Below are positions 44,788 through 54,356 of a stretch of 64,000 nt of DNA, piece by piece. The first letter of the stretch is position 1. Each line of letters begins with the position of its first letter. The DNA is from Nocardia ninae NBRC 108245. GTDB lineage: Bacteria; Actinomycetota; Actinomycetes; Mycobacteriales; Mycobacteriaceae. Made by a program: the position numbers and the translations under genes. The notes below the pieces were generated by a model. It made no database searches, was not told the origin of the DNA, and worked only from the letters and a program-made list of their open reading frames with translations. The stretch is taken from contig NZ_BJXA01000032.1 of the NCBI RefSeq assembly GCF_007990755.1, positions 1 to 64,000 of the forward strand, written 5' to 3'.

Positions 44788-45105
44788 ATGGCAGGACAGC
44801 TCGAAGCGAACGAAATCCTCATCGAGAAGTTCGCACAAAACGCCAGGGATCGTCACGCTGACCTGATGAAGGCGATCACCCTGCTGGATAAGAAGTCGGA
44901 CGACACGACCATGACCTGGCAGGGCCAGGCACGGGCGGCGTTCGATGCGCTGATGGACAACTACTTCGCCCAGGCGCGCAAGCTGAACGACACGCTGGAC
45001 CAGACCGCCGACAAGCTCAGCAAGGCGGGTAAGTCCTTCGCGGCTCAGGACGAGCAGTTCGCCCAGCAGGTGGCACAGCAGGCCTCCAGCCTGAACCTGC
45101 CCTGA
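44788..45105 (+). CDS. WXG100 protein, EsxU/EsxB-like
   Basis: The 105-residue helical-hairpin protein has the WXG turn at W44-Q45-G46 (MTWQGQARAAFDALMDNYF). It has no signal peptide, as expected for ESX substrates that leave through the T7SS as heterodimers. It is paired with the second WXG100 gene 40 bp downstream. Compared from memory with M. tuberculosis ESX-4, it is closer to EsxU. A C-terminal YxxxD/E export signal is not obvious. Confidence 0.9.
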   Translation: MAGQLEANEILIEKFAQNARDRHADLMKAITLLDKKSDDTTMTWQGQARAAFDALMDNYFAQARKLNDTLDQTADKLSKAGKSFAAQDEQFAQQVAQQASSLNLP

Positions 45106-45145
45106 TCGCTCAGCCGAACCACCAGATACCAAGGAGAAGCTCCAG

Positions 45146-45448
45146 ATGGTAGCAAACGACCCAAGCACAATTTCCTCCAACTTCGGCGCGGTCGAGGCTG
45201 GCGCGCAGTCCATCGTGGCCGAAGCGCGGAACATCACGGCCATGCTCGAGGATTTCCACAAGCAGGTCACCGACTTCGTGACCAACTACTGGAAGGGTGA
45301 CGCCAACGAGGCCTTCGCTCAGCTCCAGTCGCAGTGGAACACCAGCGTCACCCAGCTGAACGCCACGCTGGAGACCGCCGGTCGGGCTGTCAGCAGCGGT
45401 AACACCGATCTGCAGGCCACCGACACCAGCTTGGCAAACCTCTTCTGA
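45146..45448 (+). CDS. WXG100 protein, EsxT/EsxA-like
   Basis: The 100-residue partner of the preceding protein has W49-K50-G51 in VTNYWKGDANEAFAQLQSQW. The N-terminus (NDPSTISSNFGAVEAGAQSI) resembles EsxT of mycobacterial ESX-4. The stretch YWKGD would fit YxxxD, but at the turn rather than in the usual C-terminal position. A strong terminator follows. Unlike in M. tuberculosis, the pair is on the opposite strand to eccC. Confidence 0.9.
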   Translation: MVANDPSTISSNFGAVEAGAQSIVAEARNITAMLEDFHKQVTDFVTNYWKGDANEAFAQLQSQWNTSVTQLNATLETAGRAVSSGNTDLQATDTSLANLF

Positions 45449-45463
45449 GATCCTGTCTCGGCC

Positions 45464-45504
45464 AATTCGGGCCCCCGGCAAGCATATTGCCGGGGGCCCG
45501 AATT
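45464..45504. terminator. Perfect 18-bp-arm bidirectional terminator
   Basis: Arms 45464–45481 and 45487–45504 are perfectly complementary, starting AATTCGGGCCCCCGG, around the loop GCATA. It separates the WXG100 pair from the convergent gene ending at 45538, and is AT at its base on both sides. Confidence 0.88.
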
Positions 45505-45537
45505 ATGTGAACTGCCGCAGTGCTACCGCACCAGAAT

Positions 45538-46995
45538 TCACGGAATCACGCGGACCGAACTACCGAAGGTCTCGCACGTAGTCGAGAGCGCCTGCCAATT
45601 GTTGTCGGCATATTGGCAGCCGATGCTGACCTGAATTCCATACTCCAGCAGCACATGCCAGCGGACAGTAGAACCGTCACCGGGCCGTTCGGTATACGCG
45701 AGAGTGGATCGTCCCCCGTAGACGACATCGCGTTTGAGCTCGGACATCACCCCGGCCGGCCGTTGCTTCATCTGCGTCTCGAGCCGCGCCGCAACCTGCT
45801 CATAGCTCGACCCCGGCGCTACCGGCGTTTGCGTCACTGTGACACGTAGCCGGGCACCATCGTCCGGGGACAGCTCGACCCGGGACCTACCGCTGGTGTC
45901 GGGAGCCGACGCCATATGCCAACCAGCCGGCACCTGAAAACGAATGCGCCCATACGTTTCCGGCCCGATGGCAACAGTGCTGCTAGGCGGGCCGGCGGTA
46001 CTGCTCGGCACCGATTCGCTACTCGGCGCCGAGGTGCCAGGCGCGGCAGTCGGACCGTCATCGGGTCCATTCAGCAGCACAACCCCGCCGACGATAGCGG
46101 CACCGACAACGACAATCGCAGCAACAGCCGCGCTCACATAACCGAGCCCGTTGCGCCGAGGCTGTTGCGCCGCAGCACGTTCGCGCAGCGGCTGCATCCA
46201 TTCGGTCTGCGGCAGCGCGGCCGGCAACTCCGGTTGCTGGATCGGTTCGGTCTGGTGCCCGCGGATCAGATCGGGCCCGGTCAGCGCCCGCAGCGCGACA
46301 CCCGGTCCACACCGCTGCTGCACGGCCGCGCGAAGTACATCGAGTTTCGCCGCATCGGTGACACCCACCGACTGCGCCAGATCGGCAGGCTGACCATCGA
46401 GCAGCCGGTCGAGCAGCGCGCACAGGGTGGTGAAGCCGCTGGATTCCGGCAGTATCTCGGCGAGCGCGAGAGTTGGCGCATGTTCACACGATTCGACGTG
46501 TACACCCTGATGGCTGCGGATGACCGTGCTGGCCGTGGTGGTGAGCGCACCGAATTCCAGCACCAATGTGCGCCGACTGTGGCTGGTGCCCTCGTCCGAC
46601 GCGACGGCCCGCACCGCCAACTCCTCGAACACCACGTCCGTGGTGAACCGCCGAGCCGCCTGGTCGAGCACGGAACGACGCGACGCACCCCATTCCGTCG
46701 GACAGATCACCGTGATCCGCTCGCACGGCGCGCTGACGCGCAAATTCTCCAACACGGCGCCGAACACCGCGACCAGACCGTCGACCACGGACGGAACGCG
46801 CGGCAGCAACGCGACGGCCTCGGCGGGCACGTACTGCACCACGGAACTCACCTGTGTCGGCGGGGTCAGCGACTCCCCGACCACCAGGTCGAACCCGTTG
46901 CTGCCCAACACGATCGACGGTGCCACGTCCCAGTGCGTCGTCGCGCCACGCGCCCAGACGCGCGTGTCGGTGACCACCAGCTCGACGGTAGCCAT
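45538..46995 (-). CDS. Type VII secretion-associated protein, Rv3446c family
   Basis: The 485-residue protein has an N-terminal actin/Hsp70-like region (about 1–210, e.g. HSRRTLVLEFGALTTTASTV). A transmembrane helix (GYVSAAVAAIVVVGAAIVGG, about 283–308), a Ser/Thr/Pro linker and an extracytoplasmic C-terminal domain (IRFQVPAGWHM, RWHVLLEYG, CETFGSSVRVIP) follow. This is the family found between eccC4 and esxU in ESX-4 loci. Its ATG overlaps the eccC stop by one base, so the two are translationally coupled. Its role in secretion is not established. Confidence 0.85.
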   Translation of the reverse strand: MATVELVVTDTRVWARGATTHWDVAPSIVLGSNGFDLVVGESLTPPTQVSSVVQYVPAEAVALLPRVPSVVDGLVAVFGAVLENLRVSAPCERITVICPTEWGASRRSVLDQAARRFTTDVVFEELAVRAVASDEGTSHSRRTLVLEFGALTTTASTVIRSHQGVHVESCEHAPTLALAEILPESSGFTTLCALLDRLLDGQPADLAQSVGVTDAAKLDVLRAAVQQRCGPGVALRALTGPDLIRGHQTEPIQQPELPAALPQTEWMQPLRERAAAQQPRRNGLGYVSAAVAAIVVVGAAIVGGVVLLNGPDDGPTAAPGTSAPSSESVPSSTAGPPSSTVAIGPETYGRIRFQVPAGWHMASAPDTSGRSRVELSPDDGARLRVTVTQTPVAPGSSYEQVAARLETQMKQRPAGVMSELKRDVVYGGRSTLAYTERPGDGSTVRWHVLLEYGIQVSIGCQYADNNWQALSTTCETFGSSVRVIP

Positions 46996-49900
46996 CAGGT
47001 TTGCGGCGGCATCCAGGCCGTCTGGATCAGACCCTCACTGTTGCGCGTGACGTACGTGCCGCGGCCCGGCGGCATCGGGCTCGGCCGCGTCGTCCCCATC
47101 AGCACACCCTCGTCCCGGCTGCAGCTCATGATCAGGCCGGCCGACCCGAGGTCCTTCATCCTGGCCAGCGTCGCCTCGAACATGGCACGTCCCGCGCCAC
47201 CGGAGCGCCGCGCGATGATCAGATGGAAGCCGAGGTCACGGGCGTGCGGCAGGTGTTCCACCAACGCCTGGACCGGATTACCGCTGGAGGTGGCCACCAG
47301 GTCGTAGTCGTCGACGACGACGTACAGCTCGGGGCCGCTCCACCATGAGCGATCCTTCAGCTGCTGTGGCGTCACGTCGGGACCTGGCGTCCGGTTGCTG
47401 ACGTACGCGGCGAGATCGGCCATGTTCTGCGTGAACTGGGGTGCGGTCGAGCCGTAGCCGGCGAGGTAACCCTCCGGCACCGTGCCGAGCATCGAGCGTC
47501 GGTAGTCGCCCATGATGATCCGCGCCTGGTCCGGGGTGTTCGATGCGGCGATGCCCTCGACGATCGACCGCAGCAGCGTCGTCTTTCCCGACTCGGTGTC
47601 GCCGATGACGAGGAAGTGCGGACTCACCGTGAAGTCGAGGTAGACCGGGGCCAGCTCGGCTTCGTTGATACCGATCGGGATTCGCATGCACTTGACCGAC
47701 TGATCGACCTGCGACGGCCAGTCGCCCGCGAGGTAGAGCAGCTGCTCGCGCGGCAGCTCCTCGGGCAGCATGCGCACCGGCGGGGCCGGCCGGCCCGGGG
47801 TCAGGCGGGCGATGGTCGAGACCGCCTCGCCGACTGCCTGACCGATATTGGTCGGGTCCGAACTGCCATCGATCCGTGGCAGACCGGTCAGCATGTGCAG
47901 GCAGTCCGGCGTCATACCGCGGCCGGGGCGGGCCTGCGGAACCATCGAGGCGAACTTGCGGCCGAGGTCGGAATCCATCGGATCACCGAGGCGCAGTTCG
48001 ATTCTGGTGGCGATCTGGTCCTTCAGCGCGGGCCGCGCCTCCGCCCACCGGTTCAGCGCGATGACGATGTGCACGCCATACGACAGACCCTGCACCGCCA
48101 GGTTCATGATCACCTGTTCGAGCATCTCGAAGTCCTGGCGGATGGAGCCGAAGCCGTCGATCACCAGGAACACATCGCCGAACGGGTCCTCGTGCGCGCC
48201 GGTCGCGGCCGGGCTGCTGGACGGATCCATCGCGCGCAGCCTGCGGAACTCGGTCATCGACTCGATGCCGAGCTGCCGGAATCGGGCCTCGCGCTGCCGC
48301 ACGATGGTGGTCATCTCGGCGACGGTGCGCCGGACCTGGTCCGCGTCCAATCGGCTTGCGACGGAACCGACATGCGGCAGGCCCTGCAGGCTCATCAGTG
48401 TGCCGCCACCGAAGTCGAGGCAGTAGAACTGCACCTGCTCGGCGGTGTGCGTCAGCGACATGGCCATGATCAGCGTGCGCAGCGCGGTCGACTTACCGGA
48501 CTGCGGGCCACCGACGACGGCGACGTTGCCGCGCGCACCGGACAGGTCGACCACCAGCGGGTCGCGCCGCTGGTCGTACGGCCGGTCGACGATGCCGATC
48601 GGGGCGCGCAGCGTGGCCACCGCGGAGTATTCGCCGGTGAGGATGGAGCGCGGGATCAGCTGGTCCAGCGTCGGTGCCTCGTCCAGTGGCGGCAGCCAGA
48701 TCTCGTGCGCGGGACGGCCGTGGCCGTTGATCCGCGAGACCAGCATGTGCACGTTGGAGACCTGCTCGCCGTCCTCGGCCTGCTGGTCGGCGGCGCTGGG
48801 CTCGGCGGGCAGCGGAACCCGGTCCACCGCACGGAAATCCACGTGGGTGGCGGTGAACGGCCGGGCCTTGATGTCGATCTCGCCAGACTGGGTGGCGACG
48901 GTGATGTCGCGCTGCGAACCGCCGCCGACGTAAGGGCCGGAGACGTAGGACGCCTGGAACCGCACGATCTCGCCGGAGTCCGACTTCAGGTAACCGCCAC
49001 CGGGATTGTTCGGCAGGTTGTAGGCGTCGGGCACGCCGAGCACCTGACGGGATTCGTTGGCGGAGAAGGTCTTCAAGCCGATCCGGTAGGACAGATGGCT
49101 CTCCAGGCCCTTCAGCTTTCCCTCTTCCAGGCGCTGCGAGGCGAGCAGCAGGTGCACGTGCAGCGAGCGGCCGAGCCGGCCGATCATCACGAACAGTTCC
49201 GCGAAATCCGGGTGCTGGGTGAGCAGTTCGGAGAACTCGTCGAGCACCACGAACAGGGCGGGCAGCGGATCCAGGTCGGCGCCTGCCGCACGGGCCTTCT
49301 CGTATTCGGAGACGTTGGCGAAGTTGCCCGCGGCGCGCAGTACCTCCTGACGGCGGTTCATCTCACCGGCCAGCGCGTCCTTCATGCGGTCGACGAGGTC
49401 GGCTTCTTCTTCCAGGTTGGTGATGACGGCCGCGACATGCGGCACGCTGTCGAGTCCGAGGAAGGTCGCACCACCCTTGAAGTCGACGAGCACCAGGTTG
49501 AGCTGGTCCGGCGAATGGGTGGCGAGCAAGCTGAGCACCAGGGTGCGCAGGAACTCCGACTTGCCGGAACCTGTTGCGCCGATGCACAACCCGTGCGGGC
49601 CCATGCCGTTCTCGGCGGCTTCCTTGATATCGAGTTCGACCGGCAGGCCGTCGGCGCCGACGCCGAACGGCACCCGAAGCCGCTCCCGGCCGTAGCGCGG
49701 CCGCCAGGCGTGTTCGGGGTTGAACGAGCCGATGTCGCCGAGGCCCATCAGCTGGCTCCAGGTCGAAATGACCTCGGAGTCATCGGTTTCCACGTCGCTG
49801 CTGCGCTGGGTCGCCGCCCGGTACGGCGCGAGCCTGCGGGCCACCTGCTGCGCCTGCTGCGGGCTGATCCGGTCGATCAGCGCGAAGCGCTCCTGGTTAC

Positions 49901-51029
49901 CGGTCGCGCCGCGGCCGACGCACTCACCGTTCTCCACGATCATCTTGATGCCGCGCGAGACCGCCAGTCGCGGTGCGTACCCGCACAGGTCGATGATGGT
50001 GACGCCCTCGTAGCCGGATTCGCGCAGCTGATCTTCCTCGGCTTCCAGCAGTCCGCCGTCCACGATGATGACGATGTGCACCATGTTCGCGTTGGCAGGC
50101 TGGTTACGCGAGTAGCGGACCCGGTTGCCGAGCAGCGGCTGCAGCCCGGCCATCGCCTCCCGGATCGAGCCGTAGAACATGCGCTGGGTGCCGATGCCGT
50201 CCTGCGCGTCGGGGTGCTGGGTGTGCGGGAGCCACTTGGTCCACTCCCACTCCCGCGCGGTGTCCGGGCCGCAGACCACCGCGACGAGCACCTGGTCCGG
50301 CGCCTGGAACATGCACAGCTGCAACAACATCGCGCGGGTCATGTCCCTGGCCTCGACCCGGTCGCCGTCCAGCGCGATGGTCGCGAAACCCTTGACCGCG
50401 ATCGCCGTCGGCAGGTCGGGCACGGTCGAGTGCGCGCGCACGAAGCGGCGCAGCGAGACGGCCGCGATCGGCTCGAGCTCTTCGACCGGTCCGGTCTCCG
50501 GCGCGACCAGGCGGGTCGCCAGCCGCTGGCCGCCGACGCCGATGCGGGCGTGGCAGAAATCCTTGTCGCCCGCGCGGCGCTCCCACATGCGGCTGGTGCC
50601 GGCGAGCATCCAGATCAGACCCGGTTCGGGGTGGCTCCACTCGACCGAGGCGCGCTGCTGGGTGGCCGTGTTGTCCACGTCCCGGCGTACCTGGTCGAGG
50701 TAGCGCAGATAGTCCTTGCGATCTTCGTTCGCCTCGGCGGCCTTGGCCCCCTTGCCGCCGCCCTGACCTGCGAACATGCCGACCATCGAGAACATCATCA
50801 TGAGCGGGAACATCATGCTCATCGGGTTCGATCCGATGCCGCCGCCCTGGGTGAACAGCAGCGCCATCATGCCGACCATGCCGATGATCATCACGACCGG
50901 CATCAGCTTCATCAGCAGATTGCCGGGGGTCACCCGGGGGATCTCGGGCGGCGGCTGCAGCGTGACCTCACCGCCGGGCGAGCGCGGCATCTCTCTACGT
51001 GCGCGGCGCTGGAACCGTACGGTACTCAT
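46995..51029 (-). CDS. eccC: Type VII secretion ATPase EccC (ESX-4 type)
   Basis: The 1344-residue FtsK/SpoIIIE-type motor has two N-terminal transmembrane segments (about 38–80, MMALLFTQGGG and GNLLMKLMPVVMIIGMVGMM). A stalk/DUF domain and three ATPase domains follow. Walker A motifs are GATGSGKSEFL, GGPQSGKSTAL and GDTESGKTTLL. Walker B LVDFKGG is clear in the first domain; the third has the weaker IIMGDYRR. It recognises and moves WXG100 substrates. A single-polypeptide EccC is usual for ESX-4. It is divergent from eccD across 239 bp. Confidence 0.97.
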   Translation of the reverse strand: MSTVRFQRRARREMPRSPGGEVTLQPPPEIPRVTPGNLLMKLMPVVMIIGMVGMMALLFTQGGGIGSNPMSMMFPLMMMFSMVGMFAGQGGGKGAKAAEANEDRKDYLRYLDQVRRDVDNTATQQRASVEWSHPEPGLIWMLAGTSRMWERRAGDKDFCHARIGVGGQRLATRLVAPETGPVEELEPIAAVSLRRFVRAHSTVPDLPTAIAVKGFATIALDGDRVEARDMTRAMLLQLCMFQAPDQVLVAVVCGPDTAREWEWTKWLPHTQHPDAQDGIGTQRMFYGSIREAMAGLQPLLGNRVRYSRNQPANANMVHIVIIVDGGLLEAEEDQLRESGYEGVTIIDLCGYAPRLAVSRGIKMIVENGECVGRGATGNQERFALIDRISPQQAQQVARRLAPYRAATQRSSDVETDDSEVISTWSQLMGLGDIGSFNPEHAWRPRYGRERLRVPFGVGADGLPVELDIKEAAENGMGPHGLCIGATGSGKSEFLRTLVLSLLATHSPDQLNLVLVDFKGGATFLGLDSVPHVAAVITNLEEEADLVDRMKDALAGEMNRRQEVLRAAGNFANVSEYEKARAAGADLDPLPALFVVLDEFSELLTQHPDFAELFVMIGRLGRSLHVHLLLASQRLEEGKLKGLESHLSYRIGLKTFSANESRQVLGVPDAYNLPNNPGGGYLKSDSGEIVRFQASYVSGPYVGGGSQRDITVATQSGEIDIKARPFTATHVDFRAVDRVPLPAEPSAADQQAEDGEQVSNVHMLVSRINGHGRPAHEIWLPPLDEAPTLDQLIPRSILTGEYSAVATLRAPIGIVDRPYDQRRDPLVVDLSGARGNVAVVGGPQSGKSTALRTLIMAMSLTHTAEQVQFYCLDFGGGTLMSLQGLPHVGSVASRLDADQVRRTVAEMTTIVRQREARFRQLGIESMTEFRRLRAMDPSSSPAATGAHEDPFGDVFLVIDGFGSIRQDFEMLEQVIMNLAVQGLSYGVHIVIALNRWAEARPALKDQIATRIELRLGDPMDSDLGRKFASMVPQARPGRGMTPDCLHMLTGLPRIDGSSDPTNIGQAVGEAVSTIARLTPGRPAPPVRMLPEELPREQLLYLAGDWPSQVDQSVKCMRIPIGINEAELAPVYLDFTVSPHFLVIGDTESGKTTLLRSIVEGIAASNTPDQARIIMGDYRRSMLGTVPEGYLAGYGSTAPQFTQNMADLAAYVSNRTPGPDVTPQQLKDRSWWSGPELYVVVDDYDLVATSSGNPVQALVEHLPHARDLGFHLIIARRSGGAGRAMFEATLARMKDLGSAGLIMSCSRDEGVLMGTTRPSPMPPGRGTYVTRNSEGLIQTAWMPPQT

Positions 51030-51202
51030 TCCCGCACCTCGCTACCGCCCGGCGCCGGAATGCGCGGGCACATGATTCGGACGCGACGCTCCCTCATGGT
51101 GCGAGAATCCCCCTCCTCGACTGCTGTGATTCCGGCTCAGTGTAGAGGCAGCAGCGGACATGTCGTACAGTTCGACCAGCATTCTGCTGCCCGAAACGTG
51201 GG

Positions 51203-51237
51203 TTCGCAAACTCGACGTCGGCTCTCGAGTTTGCGAA
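51203..51237. promoter_or_regulatory. Perfect 13-bp inverted repeat between eccC and eccD
   Basis: TTCGCAAACTCGA (51203–51215) and TCGAGTTTGCGAA (51225–51237) flank a 9-nt loop, 31 bp before the eccD start and 173 bp before the eccC start. It may be an operator controlling both arms of the T7SS or an RNA hairpin in the eccD leader. It is not a terminator for any gene here. Confidence 0.65.
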
Positions 51238-51268
51238 AATACGAGGTAGAAGACGAGTTGGGGGAAGC

Positions 51269-52735
51269 TTGACGCACGCGCGACTTGACCACATCGATGA
51301 AAACTCCGCGCACGGCATCGTCCGCGCACCAGATCTCGCCCGGGTGACGATTCTCGCCAAACACACCCAGGTGGATATGGCGATCCCGGTCGACGTGCCT
51401 GTTGCCCTGGTGATCCCGAGTGTCGTCGACATGGTCGCACAACACAGCCGCAGCAACGACTTCGACAACGAAGGCGAGCGCTTCGAGCCGGCCGAGTGGG
51501 TGCTCGCCCGAATCGGTCATCCCCCCTTCTCCAATTCGCTGAGCCTCGGCGAGCACGGTGTCCGCGACGGCGAGCTGCTCATGCTGGAGAGCGCCTCGCA
51601 TACCGCACCGACGCCGCTGTTCGACGACATCATGTACAACGTCGCGATCGCCGACACCGACCATTACCGCAGTTGGACCCCGAAGGTCGCGCGGATCACC
51701 GGCTCGGTGCTCGCCGCGCTCACCATGCTCGTCGGCTGTCTCGGTCTGCTGCTCTCCCCCGATGCCCTGCCCTCCTGGGTCAGCGGTTCGGTCGCGCTCG
51801 CCGTCGCGATCCTGCTCGTCATCGCGTCCATGGTGCTCAGCCGGATGTACGGCGACACCTCGACCGCACTCGTGCTCGGCGGCTGCGCGCTGCCGCCCGC
51901 GTTGACCGCGGGCATGCTCTACGTGCCCGATCACTACGGCTGGCCGCACATCCTGCTCGGCGCCGTATTGTTCGGCGCCACCGCGGTTTTGGCGTGGCGG
52001 GTCAGCGGCGTCGGCCTCGCGCTGTTCATCGGCGCGGCCACCCTCGCGCTCTACGCGGTGCCTGCCGCCCTGGTCGGGATGCTCACCGGGCAGCCGGAAC
52101 GCGCGATCGGCGCGGGCGCCGCGGCCCTCGGACTCGCCGGACTCGCCCTGGCACCCCGGATCTCCATGCTGCTGGCCAAACTGCCACTGCCGCCGGTCCC
52201 CTCGCCCGGCACCCCGATCGACCCGACCGAAGACGACCCCGACGATCACCGCGCGCTGCCCACCATGGAAGCACTGCGGGTGAAGTCCGAGCGGGCCCGC
52301 ATGTACCTGGCCGGCCTGGTCGCCGCCACCACCCTGGTCACCGTCGTCGGCGCGCTCGCCAGCACCGACCCGGAAGCCGAGAACCCGTACTGGCAAGGCA
52401 TCGCGCTCGCCCTGGTCTGCGCGGTGGTCCTGATGTTCCGCAGCCGCACCTACGCGGGCGCCGAACAAGCCGTCGTACTCATCGCGGGTGGCGCGGGCAT
52501 CGTGCTGATCATGCTGGTAGGAGCCGGTTTCGCGATGGACCAGCCCCTCGCCGTCTTCGGCGCCGCCATGGTCATCCTCATCTCAGCCCTGATCCTCGGC
52601 ATCATCATCCCGAACCAGTCGGCCACCCCGCCGATGCGCCGCGGCGTCGAACTCCTCGAATACGCTTTCGTAGCCGCCGTCCTCCCCCTGGTCTTCTGGG
52701 TGGCCAGCCTCTACTCCCTCGTCCGCGGGCTGTGA
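51269..52735 (+). CDS. eccD: Type VII secretion membrane protein EccD
   Basis: Start is TTG 51269 behind GGGGGAAG. The 488-residue protein has a cytosolic ubiquitin-like N-terminal domain (VTILAKHTQVDMAIPVDVPV to about 110). About eleven transmembrane segments follow, with one long cytosolic loop (PSPGTPIDPTEDDPDDHRAL). This is the EccD topology; EccD dimers form the central membrane ring of the T7SS. Its stop overlaps the mycP GTG start (GTGA). Confidence 0.95.
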   Translation: MTHARLDHIDENSAHGIVRAPDLARVTILAKHTQVDMAIPVDVPVALVIPSVVDMVAQHSRSNDFDNEGERFEPAEWVLARIGHPPFSNSLSLGEHGVRDGELLMLESASHTAPTPLFDDIMYNVAIADTDHYRSWTPKVARITGSVLAALTMLVGCLGLLLSPDALPSWVSGSVALAVAILLVIASMVLSRMYGDTSTALVLGGCALPPALTAGMLYVPDHYGWPHILLGAVLFGATAVLAWRVSGVGLALFIGAATLALYAVPAALVGMLTGQPERAIGAGAAALGLAGLALAPRISMLLAKLPLPPVPSPGTPIDPTEDDPDDHRALPTMEALRVKSERARMYLAGLVAATTLVTVVGALASTDPEAENPYWQGIALALVCAVVLMFRSRTYAGAEQAVVLIAGGAGIVLIMLVGAGFAMDQPLAVFGAAMVILISALILGIIIPNQSATPPMRRGVELLEYAFVAAVLPLVFWVASLYSLVRGL

Positions 52736-54147
52736 ACCGGATCCTGCGCACCGGTGCGGCAGCGGCGGTGCTCGCATTAAGTGTCTCGTTCGGGGTGGGA
52801 GCGAGTCAGGGTGTGGCACATGCTGATCGGCCGCCGCCGGTCAATCCGGCATTGCTGCCGCCCGGTGACCCGGCACGGCCGCCGGACAAGACCGAACACC
52901 CCGCCAACACTCCCTGCGCCTCTACCCAGCAGGGCGGGGATGGCCCCGCCACCCCCCTGCCGCAGCTTGCGCTCAACCTCGAACATGCTTGGGAGTTTTC
53001 CCGCGGCGAAGGCCAACTGGTAGCGGTCATCGATACCGGTGTCACCCGTCATCCTCGCCTGCCCGATTTGGATGCGGGTGGCGACTATGTGGCGGAGCCC
53101 GGCGACGGTGTGAGCGAGGACTGCGACGGCCACGGGACGGTCGTAGCGGGCATCATCGGGGCGAAACACGTAGAGGGGCAAGGCTTTTCAGGAGTCGCAC
53201 CCGACGCGCGCATTCTGTCGATTCGGCAGACGAGCAAGTTCTACGACGTGCCGGGCCGACAGGACAGAAAACCGGAAGATCCGCCAAAGGGATACGGCAA
53301 CGTCAACGCGCTCGCCTCTGCGATCCGTCGAGCCGCCGATATGAATGCTTCGGTAATCAACATCTCGTTGGTCTTGTGCGTACCCGGTAGCACGCAACCA
53401 GCCGACGACGCGGTCGGTGCCGCCGTGCGCTACGCGACTTTGGAACAGGATGCCGTGGTAGTGACGGCGGCAGGCAATACCGATGGCAACTGCAAGCCGA
53501 GCAACCCGGACGTCATCAACCCGCTCCGTCCGAACAGCGACCCGTGGAAGAACGTCACTACCAACGTCACACCTTCACGTTTCGACGACTATGTCCTTTC
53601 GGTCGGATCCATCGACAAGGATGGCGCGCCCTCAAAATTCACCGTGCCGGGCCCATGGGTCGGAGTCGCCGCGCCCGGCGAGGACATCGTCTCGCTCGAC
53701 GCGCGCGGCAACGGCACCATCACCGGCATATACGACAGCGAAAGGATGGTCCCGCTGGCGGGCACCAGCTTCGCCGCGCCCTATGTGTCCGGAGTTGTCG
53801 CGCTGGTCCGCGCCCGCTTCCCTGAACTCAGTGCACTCGAAGTGATCAAACGTATCCAGGCCACCGCACACGCCCCAGGTGAAGGTTGGAACCCTTACGT
53901 CGGCTATGGCGCGATCGATCCGATTGCGGCGCTCACCGCCGAAACCACGAAACCCCTTCCGCCGAAACGGCCTGCCGAACCCAAGCAGGTACAGCTGGCA
54001 GTTCCCGCACCCCCACCGCCGCCGGACAACCGAGCCCGCAATATCGCCCTGATCGGCAGCGCAACCGTCGCGATCCTGCTCACGCTGGGCATGCTCGCGT
54101 CCTTCCCGATCCGCCGCAGATTCGGTGTCACCGGCGACGACATGTGA
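52732..54147 (+). CDS. mycP: Mycosin, type VII secretion-associated serine protease
   Basis: The 471-residue subtilisin-family protease begins at GTG 52732, overlapping eccD; an open frame far upstream is a shadow. It has an N-terminal Sec signal (VLALSVSFGVGASQGVAHA), a Pro-rich extension and the catalytic triad Asp101 (VIDTGV), His134 (CDGHGTVVAG) and Ser346 (AGTSFAAPYVSG). A Pro-rich linker and C-terminal transmembrane helix (IALIGSATVAILLTLGML) anchor it at the outer face. Mycosins stabilise the ESX membrane complex. Confidence 0.96.
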   Translation: MNRILRTGAAAAVLALSVSFGVGASQGVAHADRPPPVNPALLPPGDPARPPDKTEHPANTPCASTQQGGDGPATPLPQLALNLEHAWEFSRGEGQLVAVIDTGVTRHPRLPDLDAGGDYVAEPGDGVSEDCDGHGTVVAGIIGAKHVEGQGFSGVAPDARILSIRQTSKFYDVPGRQDRKPEDPPKGYGNVNALASAIRRAADMNASVINISLVLCVPGSTQPADDAVGAAVRYATLEQDAVVVTAAGNTDGNCKPSNPDVINPLRPNSDPWKNVTTNVTPSRFDDYVLSVGSIDKDGAPSKFTVPGPWVGVAAPGEDIVSLDARGNGTITGIYDSERMVPLAGTSFAAPYVSGVVALVRARFPELSALEVIKRIQATAHAPGEGWNPYVGYGAIDPIAALTAETTKPLPPKRPAEPKQVQLAVPAPPPPPDNRARNIALIGSATVAILLTLGMLASFPIRRRFGVTGDDM

Positions 54148-54356
54148 TCCAGAAGGGCCTCAGCGAATTCCGCCGCGGCCCGTCTGATCAATCGATCTGG
54201 TTGATACTTTTCTGGATCCGAGCGTGTCCCGCCGACGCAGAAGGCTCCGATCGGCGACTCGCGGGTTCGACCGAGCAATGGCCGTGGGGCATGTAGCGTC
54301 TGCACAGCGAACTGCGGTACATAAGGTGCCGGATCCGATCAATGCAGGTAGTCCCC

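Noticed and set aside
46484-47307. Possible extra genes opposite the Rv3446c-like gene and eccC 3' end
   Set aside because: Frames cross gene boundaries without their own ribosome-binding sites, and the translations are Arg/His-rich shadows.
47616-51272. A 1218-codon open frame on the plus strand opposite eccC
   Set aside because: It is antisense to a long, well-conserved ATPase gene in very GC-rich DNA, where frames opposite genes often stay open. The translation lacks domain character.
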